Shown here: positions 45,111-58,500 of the stretch, piece by piece
Layout of the letters: every line of letters begins with the position of its first letter
Numbering within the stretch: position 1 is the stretch's first letter
NCBI GenBank assembly: GCA_030141605.1
Contig: JAQGDQ010000007.1
Span: 979,173 to 1,043,172 of the forward strand
Direction of reading: 5' to 3'
DNA: 64,000 bases
From: Tubiluchus corallicola
Lineage: Eukaryota; Priapulida; Priapulimorpha; Priapulimorphida; Tubiluchidae
The notes under the pieces: model-generated
What the model saw: the letters and a program-made list of their open reading frames with translations, nothing else
What the model was told of the DNA's origin: nothing
Database searches by the model: none
Program-made: the position numbers and the translations under genes

Positions 45111-45445
45111 TCCTTACAATTGTGGAATACTCTAGTCCTGTTAGGAATCCACACTTTATTAAAGACATATATTTGATCAAGGGTGTCCAAAGAAGGGCTA
45201 CAAAAGTGGTTGAAGGGTTAAAGAATGTTCCTTACTGTCAGCAACTTAAGCGTCTAGGCCTGCATACATTATTAATTAGAAGTTCATATGCTGATTTAAT
45301 ATAAGCTTTCAAAGTTATTAAAGGAATTGATGCTGTGCTTCACATTTAAGAGCCATGGGAGAATGACATGAGGACTCCAGTTACAATTGTACAAGAAAAG
45401 AGCAAAGCTGGATTTAAAAAACTGTTTTTTCAGCCATATGATAAT
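45110..45445 (+). mobile_element. C-terminal fragment of a CR1-like LINE
   Basis: The plus frame reads EYSSPVRNPHFIKDIYLIKG, then VQRRATKVVEGLKNVPY, LKRLGLHTLLIRSSYADLI, a stop, and AFKVIKGID. This is the highly conserved tail following the RT thumb in CR1/Jockey-type elements (LEYcspVWnP, vQRraTKlv, RLkxLgLptL, RRlRgDlIevfKil). The segment is 5' truncated and carries a stop. Confidence 0.75.
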
Positions 45446-45584
45446 TGATCTGTAAAATGGCTTACCTCAAAGGTCCATGGAATCTTTATAGTTAATGAGT
45501 TTACAGGGACCATCCAAACGTATGCTAATTTTTATTGAACAATAAGGTTGAGACAGTTAGGCTTTTTTAACTAACCGTCTAAAC

Positions 45585-46028
45585 CAGTGGTTCTTAACCT
45601 TTTTCACTACTGGTACAGCCTGAAGGCGAACAAAGTCGTCTGGTGCCCTTTGTAGAAATTTACAAAAAGTATGTATATAGGAACAAAGTAGGTTTTTTAA
45701 ACTGCATGCCCAAACTATTTCTGCGGTATAAGTCCAGTATAACATCGTAAATTATTTAACACAATGTGCGCTACGATTTCTACGGAAATAGCAGTTCAGG
45801 TGGCTCACAGTGTCAAACCTATTTAGTAAAAGTATATTTTAACAACGTTTTAACGATTGTAATTAGGGTTCAACTACTTTATCCTCTTTGTTTAGCTTTG
45901 AGACTTATATCTTTTTTTGAGTCGCTCTCAGGGCAAAATTTTTGATAAAGCAGATCTGCATTTGGTATCCCCTGGGATGGCATTTGGTACCCCCAGGGGG
46001 TACCAGGACCCCAGGTTAAGAACCACTG
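45585..46028. mobile_element. hAT-type non-autonomous element (444 bp)
   Basis: The termini CAGTGGTTCTTAACCTTTTT (45585) and its inverse ending GGTTAAGAACCACTG (46028) form terminal inverted repeats starting CAGTGG, as in many hAT elements. The flanking 8-mers GTCTAAAC and GTTTAAAT agree at six of eight positions, consistent with an aged 8 bp target duplication. No transposase. The right half holds a palindromic GGTACCCCCAGGGGGTACC at about 45986-46004. Confidence 0.8.
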
Positions 46029-46036
46029 GTTTAAAT

Positions 46037-47845
46037 GTTATTAATTGCAGTTGGTTAACAATTCCTGACGACCTCATACATATGACAATATATCAAATAG
46101 ACATGATGAACTAATACGAAGAAATTGTCTAACTCTAACCCCATTTTATAATACTCAAATGAAATTCAACTCAAATTGAATGAATGGAAATTCACTCAAT
46201 TTAGTATTTCTTCATTACGTGAAGAAATTATGAACCCTTTTGAATGTTTGAAGAAGTTTTTGAACAACACAATTCAATTTATAAAGAAATATCTGTGAGC
46301 AGTTACCTGCTCCGAATCATGACACGTTTACTCACACATCGTTGGTTGTACATAAACTCCCATGCTTTTAGAGTCTGCCATGTTGGAATCACCATGTGAG
46401 CAAACTCTGAATATTAGGCCGGCCACAAAAAATGGCTTTTGTCTTACCTCATGAGCCCAGAAGAAGTCAGTAGGAAGAGAGGGGAAAATTTTTTTTAAAG
46501 CTTTGTGAATGTTTAAAGCTGAATTGTGGAATATTTAAAATCAGTTGAAATCAAAGTAGTTTATTTTCCACTTGTTAGCAGTAATGTTTTAAATTTTTTC
46601 GATACACATTTTTTACACGCTTTGTTTTTTAGTTTCGCATTACTAAATTATCGTATAATTATTAATTATTGCATAGTTTCTCTTTTGTATCATAAACGTG
46701 TATGTTCTGATAATTATGGTGCAAGTGGCAACACTGCTCGGCCGTTAATACACCAATTTGGCAGAAAATTCGATATTTTTAGACTCCAATACAATGCAAT
46801 CATACAAAATGACAGCCCTGGCCGAGAGTTAGCCGTGGAAAAACATGGCCGTGTCCTGCATTTTCCGAAAGAATGATGTTATAGTAATTAATGAGTTTTA
46901 CGTTTTGAATTAAAAATGCGCTTCTATATGACTGATTATGCGGAAACAGAAATACTTTTATTGTTGGCCTCAATGCACAACGAACAACAAACCACCTTTG
47001 GTTGGTGTTGTTACAGGTTCATGATTCCATGTGTTGTTTTCAGTACTGCAATGATTTTGCCAGGGCAGCACTATAATCATGCACAGTAAGAGAAAATACA
47101 GGCATTTCCCTTGTAAAAGGCTTTAAAAGCCACCTGGAAATCACATTTTAACATGCATGTTTGCAAGATAATTGTGGACAAAATCAGCAGCATGTTGTGG
47201 ATGAATATGAATGTGTGACACTCTGAACTAAGGCTGGTTATTTTAATCCTGTTTGCATCTGTCTTGTGATAGTTCATCGATGATTTTCTGTGTGTGTGAT
47301 TTGATTTGCTTGTGAAAAATTGTGTGATGTTAAAATGCAAAGGAAAGTAATGGTTAAACAGTTAGTGATTTTCTAAACAGTTACATCATTTAGTGGTCGG
47401 TTAAATGTTTAAACGATTAACCGTCTCAACCTCATTGAAGAATGAAATCTAGACTGGATTCATGAGAAAGAAGAAGCCTGCAAACACTGACTTTTCTGCA
47501 GAATGATACTAGTGCCTGTAGTTCTAAATGCCTATATGTTTTTGCTCTATAGATGAGTATGTGGTGTATATAGTGTGTCAAATTGTCATAATCATTGTAG
47601 GTAAAGTACATATGCCACAAAAAAGTAGTTTAGAGATTGAGTGTATGATGTTATAACCCTATTTTAGGTTCCTTACAGAACGGCTCCTAAAATTAAAGCC
47701 ATAATAAATATCAAAATGATGGGGCTAGCTGCAAAGATGAATTAAAGGTGAGTTGAATTAACAATCTCTGTAATCTGTATTTATAAGATTACGTAAGCTG
47801 TATAGCTTGTTTTTTACTATAAATTTTAGTTATCATTAATTGGAA
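46037..47845. other. Non-genic DNA
   Basis: Contains a 116-codon plus-strand ORF (46526-46876) whose second half (from HKRVCSDNYGASGNTARPL) looks less AT-driven than its first, but no domain, signal or splice context is recognisable. Nothing else is supported. Confidence 0.4.
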
Positions 47846-48818
47846 TGCAGGTAAAAATGGCACAAATAAAAGTGACGCGAGAAAATTGGCATGGTAAAAA
47901 CAGTGCAGGTAAAATAGTAAAGGTAAAATCGCACTTTAAAAACATGCCACAGGAAAAAATGGCATACTTGGTAAAATATGAATTTAGGGTTAGTGTTACT
48001 GCGGGAAGTCATCCTTCAATGCAGCTTGTTTGTTTCATGGTAAGAATGGCACAGGAAAAAATGGTACACTTAGTAAGTAAAATATGAGTTTAGGCTAGGG
48101 TTGCTGTGGAAAGTTATGCTTCAACACAGTTTCTTTGTTTGTTTGCTGTTTTTTGTCTGTTATAGCAGTAAGCCTGTTATGCAATAACCACCTAATGGAT
48201 TTCCATGAAACTTTGTAGAGAGGGTGGCTATAGGGTGCGAAAATCTGCATTTCATTGTCCGTTTTTTTGCTAAACTTGACCGAACACCAGATACAAAAAG
48301 CATTTTGTGAAGCACTTTGCAGAGGTCCCAGAGATAGTGTTTAATACTTTTTATTATCTCCACCAAAACAATAAACTACGAGTTAGTTCTAAGTTCCATT
48401 TTGAGAAATTCTCGCTTGGAAAACTGTGTAATCCTGTTCTATAACCTTTGCTTATTACACTGCTATCTAATTGCTTATTAAACTGTTTGCTTATCTAAAC
48501 GTTATGAGCTGACTTGGTATCTAAATACGTATATATGTCAGTCTATTAGGAAAGCAAAATTAATGGTTAAAGAAAAGTAGATAAACACTAGGTGGAATAT
48601 ATAATACTGATACAGGTACATTTTTGCATGTTTGCTTTTTATTTTTGTTTTATGTTTTTTTAATCTAAAGAATCAAATGAATGAGTTTAAGATTAGTCGA
48701 CTTTGACAGAGGTCTGCTTCCTATTGAGTGCATTCTAGCTTTATTGTAGAAATCAGTTGCGTCAAAATAACATGTGCCATTTTAACATGCAATTTTTTCT
48801 TGTGCCATTTTTACTGCA
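47846..48818. mobile_element. Non-autonomous TIR element, copy 2 (AATGGCACAGG family)
   Basis: The ends TGCAGGTAAAAATGGCACA (47846) and TGTGCCATTTTTACTGCA (48801-48818) are inverted repeats. Internal matches to the copy at 17285-18135 include GCAGTAAGCCTGTTA, GTTATCTCCAC/ATTATCTCCAC and GTCAGTCTATTA followed by AAAATTAATGGTTAAA. Subterminal AATGGCACAGG-type motifs recur at 47950 and 48050. No ORF of transposase type. Confidence 0.78.
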
Positions 48819-49128
48819 CAATCATTTGTTGTACTGTGGCTGTACACACTGTTTTACTCTGCAGTTTTTTTCTGGTGCATGTGTGCACTTGCTAGTTTTC
48901 AATCTGAAATGTAATTAAAGGTTAAAATTTTGTGCATTTTTTAGTCGTCGCACTGGTAAAATTTTAGGTTGTAGCAATATGCAATTAGCAAGTTGCTGGA
49001 ATAACCTGACTTTAGGTGATGTGATCTTGACTCATTTAAATGAATGTTAGATCGTGACACTTGCTGGTTGTGTTTTTTTCTAATTAATTTTTAGTAAAAT
49101 GTTGTAATATTCCAAAATATATTTTATT
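48819..49128. other. Upstream region of ABCB6
   Basis: AT-rich DNA between the TIR element and the triplicated repeat. A promoter is expected nearby, but no TATA box or initiator can be assigned with confidence. Confidence 0.35.
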
Positions 49129-49386
49129 GAGTTTAGTTTGTTTAACATTAGGCCCTGTTGAAGTTGCAAATTGAAGTAAACTATCATTCTTACAGAGTAT
49201 TAAACTACAAGTCTGGTGAGTTTAGTGTGTTAAGATTAGGTCCAGTTGAAGTTACAAATTGAAGTTAACTATTTTTCTTACAGAGTAGTAAACTACATGA
49301 GTTTAGTTTGTTTAATGTTATGCCCTGTTGAAGTTGCAAATTAAAATTAATTATCTTTCTTACAGAGTATTAAGCTACAAGTCTGC
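49129..49386. repeat. Three tandem copies of an 81-89 bp unit before ABCB6
   Basis: Units begin GAGTTTAGTTTGTTTAA-type at 49129, 49218 and 49299. Each contains CCCTGTTGAAGTTGCAAATT (CCAGTTGAAGTTACAAATT in copy 2) and ends with a pyrimidine-rich CTTACAG followed by AGTATTAAACTACA or a variant. CTTACAG looks like a 3' splice site in all three. Copy 1 is followed 20 bp later by GTGAGT, a donor-like motif. Copy 3 ends 74 bp upstream of the ABCB6 start codon. Confidence 0.9.
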
Positions 49387-49459
49387 CATGCTCTAATAGC
49401 CAATTAAAAGATGCTGAGTTTAACATTTTATTGATTGGAATTGCAACTGGTGAATAAGA

Positions 49460-49589
49460 ATGGAAGACCCTACTAGCTATTGTCCACCTAACATTACTTT
49501 GAGAGTTGTATGGGATCATGGACTCAATCAGTGCTTTTTAGAGACTGTTGAATCAGCCATCCTTTTTGGCATTATTTTCATTTTTGGAG
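49460..49589 (+). CDS. ABCB6: ABCB6 exon 1 (residues 1-43)
   Basis: ATG at 49460, donor GGAG then GTATTA, phase 1. Starts [21 protein letters not shown]8 and C25 lie at the positions of the N-terminal cysteines of vertebrate ABCB6, with an NIT glycosylation sequon at N11. The first TMD0 helix begins here. Confidence 0.9.
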
Positions 49590-52500
49590 GTATTACCTTT
49601 TTGAGTTTGTTTTCTCTTTTATAGAATTATTTTTCTTGTTGTTATTGTTGTTGTATTTCTCATGATCAACCTAACTGATTGCATTATTATTTTAAAGTTT
49701 TGCCATGCAATATTATCAGCCTAACGTGTTTCTTAAAAAAAATGACTTTTGGGCTGAAGTCATTCTTTTTTCTTTGTTGTAAGTAGACAGAATAACATAA
49801 TTGATGCTTAAGCTTTTTGTAAAATGCAAACAAATGAAGCAGTTAATTCAAACGTGTGTTTCTTAAATGGAATGTAAATTTTGACCATTTTTTGTAATTC
49901 TGTACGATACATAAGTGTACATTATATTTTAGGAGCACAATTGTACTTTTATCACAAATATTCTAATCTCATTGATCCCAGAATACGACCAAAAAGCTTT
50001 TTCTTCAGTCTACAGGTAACTTGAAGCTTTTTTTTCAGTAGTTTGTGTCTTAACACATTTTGCAACTGGTGAAATTCTAAGTATAGTGTGCAAATTTCAG
50101 AAAACCCTTGCTTTTTGATCAGTTCAGTGTAAATTAATATTATATAGCTTACTATAAGATCCTGTGTAAGTAAATCACTAATATGTTGTTAAGAAGTCAA
50201 ATTCAGGATACTAAATTTTCAGCACTCTAGAAAATGCCAACAGTAAGATAAGTTCTGCAACTTCTATTGGTAAAATAGCAGTGTATTCTAACCTGATATT
50301 ATGTTAAGTTGCTTAGCTTTTTTTCAAATTTAAAACCCTGCTAATGTCACATATTGTACATAAACTTTTTTGAAATTTTTATTTTTGAAATGTGATACTT
50401 GAGTTTTTATTGTATTTTTTTGTTTAGTTATTTCTGACAGTTCTTCTTGCTCTAGAAGCAGTGGTGCATTTGATTTTGTATGGAACAGTATTAGGTAAGG
50501 TATATTTGTGTTAATTAATTAAGCATAACTAAGAAACGATGACTAATAATATCTTCATCATTTCTAAGAAATCAATCAAAAATCAATTTGAACTTGTAAA
50601 GTAGCCAAAGAGGTGTTGGCTAAGCTGATTTTAATTATACCTGATTTGATACCTGTCCAGTCTGGTAGTTTGCTTTTTACTTTGCTGTGTTAAAACTATT
50701 TTCGTTGAAGTGGTGAGCAACTTGAAAATTTAAAGAATTATTGCACAGTGGTAGATTGCAACAATGCATTCTGAAAGAGAGCTATAGAGTCGATCTCATA
50801 GTCCTGTTGCTTATATATTTCTTTGTGTTTTCTGAAGGTGATAAGCATATTTATGGATTTATGATTTTGAGTTCCATATTCTACCTGGCTGCATATTCCA
50901 TTTCTCTTGCACTGATAATCGTAGAACGACGGCGCATGCTGCCAACCGTTCCCACCAGAGGACATGGCATGATCTTGCTGATATTCTGGATGCTTGCTTT
51001 GATCAAATCAAATTTAAGCTTTCTTAATTGGTTTAGCGAAGAATGGTGGTTCAAGCAACGCACGTAAGTAAGCCGACAGCTACAGCAAATTTTTTGTTCA
51101 GAATCCTGTGGTTTATAAGTTTTAATTGGTAAACTGATTAACAAGAAAGTAAATATTTAGTGCATTTTGAAAAGATGAAGAGAAATTCTATGTCATTGCA
51201 GAAGCATTGATTCTTTTCTCTGAAATTAATTGCTTTCTCTGCTTTTAATTGAAAGTAATAGTAATTAACTAATATAGTACAATGGAGTTGGAAAAAACAG
51301 TATAATACTCCAAGGTGTACTACGTTGTCGTATACAGTGCTGTAGTATCACTGTATTTCTTAACAAAGATGCGTCGTGAAATTAATACTTTAACAAATGA
51401 TAAATCATGTTTTCTATTATTAGGTACATTTGTAACATGGAGCATTTGTTTAATTTTGATTAGTCACTTTCATTAAAGTTTATATAGTTTAATTTTTGCT
51501 GACAAAAGGTAACATATTGTCCTTTTTTTATAGAAAGTCAGATAATATAGAGACTGCTTTATTCGTCATAAGGTATATCTCTACTGCACTTTTGTTTATC
51601 ATTGGCCTTGCAGCCCCAGGCTTACCAAGTAAGCGAACTTGGTATGCAATGCTAAGCAGAGATGTTTCAAATATAGAGGAGAACAAGGTATTTTGTTTTT
51701 TGTATATTGCTGTAAGTATAATTTGAATCGGAGTAACTTCAAATAGAATTTGCTAAAAGGTTTGCTGTTGGTGATTTGATATGTATTTCAAAGCATTAAA
51801 TGAGAATTTTAAAACTTTTTTCCATCATTTAATTGTGTTGTAATTGAAGGATTGTGATCGGGTGCTGACATAATTTAATTTTTTTTGTTAAATGAGGAAC
51901 ATAAAAGTCATAACCTCATACTTGTTGATTCACAGTTTTTGAGAAGCTAGAATCTGAAAACATATTTGTATTTGTTCTAATCATTTGTTTTTTAATGCTA
52001 AGGTTATTCTCTTCGTTTGGGACAAAAACACGAAAAATAATGCTATCATTATGTATTGAAATAATAAGGAAATGTTTTCCTTGGCACATTTATAGTTTTT
52101 GTTGTTTATTTAGCCATTAACAGAAGAAACGCCACTTAGAGGAGCACATACTAATACTAGTCAGTCTACATGGACAAATGTCTGGGAAAAGACGAAGCTG
52201 ATATGGCCTTTTGTATTTCCAAAGAAGAGTCTTATGCTACAACTGCGAGTTGTATTTTGTTTTTTCATCATTGCAGCTGTGCGGGGCCTGAATGTACTTG
52301 TACCTGTGTATAATAAACTAATAGGTTTGTTATTCAATTTTTTTGTTAAAATAACGAAAATAATTGGAATTATGATAGATAAATGTGACAGTAAGTATTG
52401 AAGCACAAGTACTTTTTGCTACAGTAGGCTATGTACAAGTACCAGGCCATTCGAAAACTGTTTGTGTACAAGTACTTGAGTATAGGAAAGTACCAAGTAT

Positions 52501-55500
52501 ATAAATAAACAATACTAATATTGATTTACCAATTAAAGTTATTTCTAACATTAATGGTTTTAAACCTTCACTAAAAGCTTGATAATGTTTATAACTGTGT
52601 TGATTTATGTAGATTATTATAGTTTTTGTAAAGTACACTGGAAGATGATTATAGTTAGAGTGCTTTACTGTATGTTTTATTTTTTGTGTTGTACAAAATA
52701 TGTATTTTATCATTTTAATGGATGACTGATGTAATACAGAGTTTGATTTAGTTAATTTGCTCGCCTTTTTAAGTTCCTCAGTGTTTTAAAATTTTCTTGT
52801 TTTTTGTTGTTAGTTTTCTTAAAGCATGTTGCTGAAGACCACATGTTAATTATTTAAATTATTAAGTTTTTTATTACATTATAGTTGATAGTTTAACCGG
52901 AGTTGATTTGGAGTTTAAATGGGACTACATTTTGATTTATGTTGTACTTCGACTGCTTCAGGGAGGAGGAACAGGTAAAAATATTGTTAATACTTTAATG
53001 TTATATTATGTAGTTGTTCGAACGCAAGTTTTGAATATGAGTTAAAGTGTACATGCCATACACTATGGTGTATGTTTGCTAGGTGATTATTAACAGATAA
53101 GTGCTTAAAAATTGTAAGGCTAATGTGTGAATGTTCAAAATTTTGGCAATATGGCGTGAAGTGCCAGCACCCACAGATGCGTGATTGTTTTTGAAACTTT
53201 TACTTCAGTAAACCATTAATTTTGGTATAAACAGTTTTTACCTTTATTGCTAAACAAAGAGTAACAATTTTGCTGCTGCATTAGTCACTTTAAAAAGCCC
53301 ACATGCTTACCAGAATTCAATTACCACACTTTTTGCCCAAATTGGGTATCGTGTCCCACCTCATTTGACTGTGTAAGACTGACTTTTTTTATCATTCATG
53401 ATTACAGGTTCTATGGGGTTGTTGAACAACTTGAATACGTATTTGTGGATTCGTGTTCAACAGTATACAGCTAGGGAAATACAAGTAGATCTCTATAAAC
53501 ATTTACACGGGTTTGTATTCTCAACAGTTTTTTCATAGTGCTTTCTTGCACACAAAAGCATGTGAAGATGTGCCTGCTATAAGTGAATTTAGGGCAGCTG
53601 AAAATGAAAAAAGATTTAGTGCTGTTAAGCTAATAAATGTAATGTAGAAAGTGTGCAGGGTTGCTTGAAAATTTGTGGTGTGCATTGACATACTGATACC
53701 GACGACTAGATAGCCAGACGTGTTTCATCGGCAGTCTGTTTTCTAATTAAACAACATAAGAGATACAAAACCCAGAGAAATTATTACAATAGTGCTTTAT
53801 GATTAATGGTGATTGATTTTTGCAGTAGTTTTTATGTAATTTTTCCAAAGCTATATTTTTTTGATAGGTTATCACTAAGATGGCATTTAGGAAGAAAGAC
53901 TGGAGAGGTACTCAGAGTGATGGATAGAGGCACAACAAGCATAAACACTTTGCTCAAGTATCATATTTATTACTGTCTGTTACTAACTATCATTATTAAA
54001 TGTTTGCAAAACATGGAGTTGCCACAATTAACAAATAATAACCTTTTCAATTATAGTGAGTAATACTTTGAAATTTAAAGTGCAAATGCCTGAACATTCT
54101 ACCTTCTCTGGGTTGCTATGATGATTATTTTGATTTAGTCCTTATACTGCTTAAAGTGTTTTTGATGAGACTTTTGCAAGTCTACGTTATTTTAGGTAGT
54201 AATTTATTATATAGGTTATGTGGACATATTGTTTCCGCAGCTAGTGCTTTAACTTTATTATCTTTTGTCAATTTATACATCAGTTGAAAGACTTTAATAT
54301 ATTTATTATTAATGATTTAAAGAATTATTTTTAACAAATGCTTGCTAGAAGGGCAAGAAGTAAAAAACTCTTAATCTTGAAGTAATGAGAATGCATATGG
54401 GTCTGGGTCCAATAACAGTTGGATTGTTCGTTTATTAGTGAGCATTACAGGCCTATTGACGTTTTATAGACTGACACCAGCCAGTTAATTTTTTTGCACA
54501 ATTTTGTTTGTTTGAATAAGTACACAAATTTATTTTTATTTACATGTTTTCAATATTGTGTTTTTCAATTATGCACTATTCAACATAATAGCTAAAGCAT
54601 TTAGTGGATTTTTTTAAGTAGGTATAGTGATTCGAAACAAATTTTGTTGTTTCCGATATTGTTTTGCAATCATGATTATTGTGATTAATTCCTACAAATG
54701 TCATATTTTTTTGTTTTCAGCTATATTATATTTAACATCATACCAACAATAGTAGATATTATAGTTGCAATTGTTTACTTCGCAACTACTTTCAACTTGT
54801 GGTTTGGCCTCATTGTTTTCCTGACAATGATGCTCTATTTAGGTATGTATTATGTACCTGATATGTATGTATTATGTATTAAATAATACATACCTTACTT
54901 TAACTTTTGTTAGTTCAGTGGAAGGAAAGTATAGGTCGAATTTTTCAGGCTTTTCGGTTTGTTGCACTGACATTTGCTTGTCACTGAACAAGAACATTTG
55001 ATGATGCTGACATCAGTAACGGAACTTTCCTATGGTATATTATCTCACGGACATTATGTCTTCTAATGACAAGGAAGATCTTTTTTCACACGGCTAAGTG
55101 GTTTGAAAATGTTTTGCGTATCCGCACGGTCACTGGCTATTTGTTAGACGACATGTTGTGTGCATTGCTAACATCATGCCATTCAAATGATTTTAGTCTG
55201 AAACAGTTTGAAAATGGTTCCAAATTACCTCCCAAAATGGTTCCAAACCAGTTTTGTGCCCCAACACTGTCGTGTGAACACTCAAACCAACTTTTTTAAA
55301 ATGGTCTACATTTGCTGTTTTGAAAGGTATGCATATTATGAAGCTGCTTTGTTAAATACTATAGGATACAAATCTTTTTGTTTATCCTCATGTATGATAG
55401 ATGTCAAGAGAGTATTGTTTTGTGTATGAGACTGAAATTACACTCTACATTTTTATCTGTTAATTTCAAAATTGCATATTGCATTCAGATTTTTTATGAT

Positions 55501-58500
55501 AGAGATTTAATTTGATGTTAAGGTTAATTTGGTTTATTATTTATTACAGTGTTTACAATACTCGTCACAGAGTGGCGCACGAAATTCAGACGTCGAATGA
55601 ATTTACTTGATAATGAAACCAGAGCAAAAGGAGTTGATTCACTATTAAATTTTGAAACGGTATGCAGATTTCTAAATACGCATTTAAATATACAGATACC
55701 CATAGACATAGACATAGGCATGTTTATTTATCTCTTATAGTGCACATTTACATGAAATACATAGCTGATTAATCATATAAAATTTACATGAAAATAAGAG
55801 GAAGAATATATATTAATAAGTGATTACATGGGTGCAAGAGAAAGGGTAGCAAAATTAAAGGAAAAAGGGTACAATAACTAGTACCTGGTATATAGATAGC
55901 CTAGATATATAGTATATAATAAATAGAATATAGTTCCCCAGAAAGTCAGGTTTTTGCATAATATAAATTTGCATTTTCAACACAACTCATAACTTCTAAG
56001 CATTAATTTGTGTTGCTTAGGATTCTCCTGAACAGGTTTCCTTTTCTAACTTTGTTTTGCTTGTGTGTTTAGGTGAAGTATTATGGAGCAGAAGATTATG
56101 AAGTACAGCGTTACCGAGCAGCTATACTTAAATTTCAGGAAGCTGAGTACATATCCACAGCTTCTCTCAACCTACTCAATATGGTGCAAAGTTTTACGAT
56201 AAATGCTGGGCTGTTAGCTGGTTCTTTGTACTGTGCCTGGTTGGTCGTTGGTGGAAAAGGATTGACTGTTGGTGATTATGTGCTGTTTTCAACTTATCTG
56301 ATTCAACTGTATGTTCCACTGAATTGGTTTGGCACATATTACAGGTAGGACTGTTACTAATGTTCATTAATTGGAATCTTAGAGTGTAAGCTGATTTAGA
56401 AATTAGTGTCAGTTGATCATGAGAACTCAAAAACTGGCTGCATATATAAAAAAATTTCTACTGTTTGAAAATGTGATTTTAAGAGAGATCTAATTATGGT
56501 CAAGATGCAATTTTTTTAATCAGTTTAATCAATTGAAAGTTAATCTAATGAAATAGTGCAATGAAAAATGATCTTGAACATTTCTTTTGTTCACTAGGCG
56601 CCGTTTATTAGACTCACGGTTAATAGACTCAGTCGCCTAATTGACTCAAAAACGTCTGGTATCGGCCGCTCCTATTCAAATGTATATAAAAACTGTCGAT
56701 AATTGACTCAATTTTTCCTTCACATACTTAAAATAAGACACTTGTGTATGCCCAAAGATCTTTTACTGCTTTTATGTCAACTTTACGTCAATTTTGTGCA
56801 TTATTAATATACATAGAAACAGTTATGTTAGGTACAGTTTTTGTTTGTAAGCAGGCTCAGTATGTTTATCATATGCGTTAATGGTTTTGCTTTGAATCTG
56901 ACACCCCCTCATCCACCTGCAGTTAACCTTGTTGGTTCTGGAAGCTAAACATTTAATCAGTTGTCCAGCAGTTTGCTTTTGAAGTTCCTACTGCTTTTCA
57001 CAGGGGAAACAAGGTCATTGCCTACTGTAGTTCAAGCACTAAGTGACTAGGTGGCTTGCTTGAATATGTGCAGTATACAGCAACAGATTTTCAATGTTTT
57101 CATCATTATGAAATTTTATAAACTTCTGCGTGAAGAAGTGAAGCAACAAACCTTGAATATTCGTAATATTTAGTGGTAATAATCAGATTACCGAGATTTT
57201 TTATTTTCTTTTTTATAAATTCACTTATGCACATAGTGTTCTTAAATAATTGCACATCAATAGGAATTTTGACATTAATTCATTTCGAACATTCATTTAA
57301 AGCCTTTCCAATGCATACTATGGTGATGCCTGATTACTCATACTTCTATAGTAATAGGCTACACCCTTTCTAATTGAATTAATCAGTTAGTTGGGTCAAA
57401 ACACTTCCATCCCAAAGTGAGTCTATTAAAATGTAAAATGTTTATAAAACTTTTTTTGTTCTCCTACAGCACAAACATTGAACAAACTCACTTATCCAAA
57501 TACGTAAAATCCCAGATCCTTTGTTGGAACGCAAATTGCACTAAATTATAACTTGTGAAATTACTAGCAGCTAGCAGATTGAATGAACTTTTTCATGTGA
57601 ACAATGTAAGCCAAATTATATTAGCTAGCAGAAAGTATTTGAATTTTATGAGGCTAGGTAAATAAATATTTTGCGGAATTATACCTTCCAGTCATCCCAG
57701 CAAAATTTGAACAAAAAGTTTTTGGATAAAGTAGCAGAGGTACAAGAGTGCACATTTCACACGTATTTGATTATCATTTCTTTAGATGCAAGTGCTTTAT
57801 GTATTGTTTGTATTTATTTTTGGTATTTATGGTATTTTATTAAGTTACCAAAACTCATTTTTCAACAGGATGATACAGCAGTCCTTTATTGATATGGAGA
57901 ACATGTTTGATTTACTAAACCAGAAACAGGAAGTGCAAGACACACCTGATGCCTTAGACTTGCGTGTATCTAGTGGAAAAATAGAATTTAAAGATGTCTG
58001 CTTTCAATATGATGACAGGTCTGCAAGTTTTTACATATTGATGTTCAGCTAACAGAAAGTATTTGAATTTATAGGTTATAGGTTCTAGTGCTCTAGGTTA
58101 TTGTAGCTGCTACAAAACAAAATAAATTCAAATTGCTTTTGAATGCACACATTTGTTTAAATTCAAATATTTTTTTGATAATATGAAGTAGTTAGAAAAA
58201 ATTTAGAGTAAGTTTTCACATTAAATATCACATTGACACAGCGAGTTAAGTAAATTGTATTTAAGTGGCAATCAAGATTTACAACAAACTAACACTTCCA
58301 GAAAACAGCTTTTGAATATGAATATTTGAGCCTTCAAGAAGATGCAGTGTTGCTATAACATATGTACTTCCCACTCTTCCACTTTGGTTGTCATCCAGTT
58401 CAGTTCTCTGTTATTGTTGGTGAATAAATGTACTTATTTATTCGTTATAATAGTATTACGAGAGGGCCTATAGAAGAATTAATCACATCTTGTTTAACTA

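Noticed and set aside
46526-46876. 116-codon ORF upstream of ABCB6
   Set aside because: No homology recognised and no signal or splice context.
55060-55320. Possible inverted repeat with TGGTTTGAAAATG motifs in ABCB6 intron 10
   Set aside because: Matches are short and irregular; ends could not be paired convincingly.
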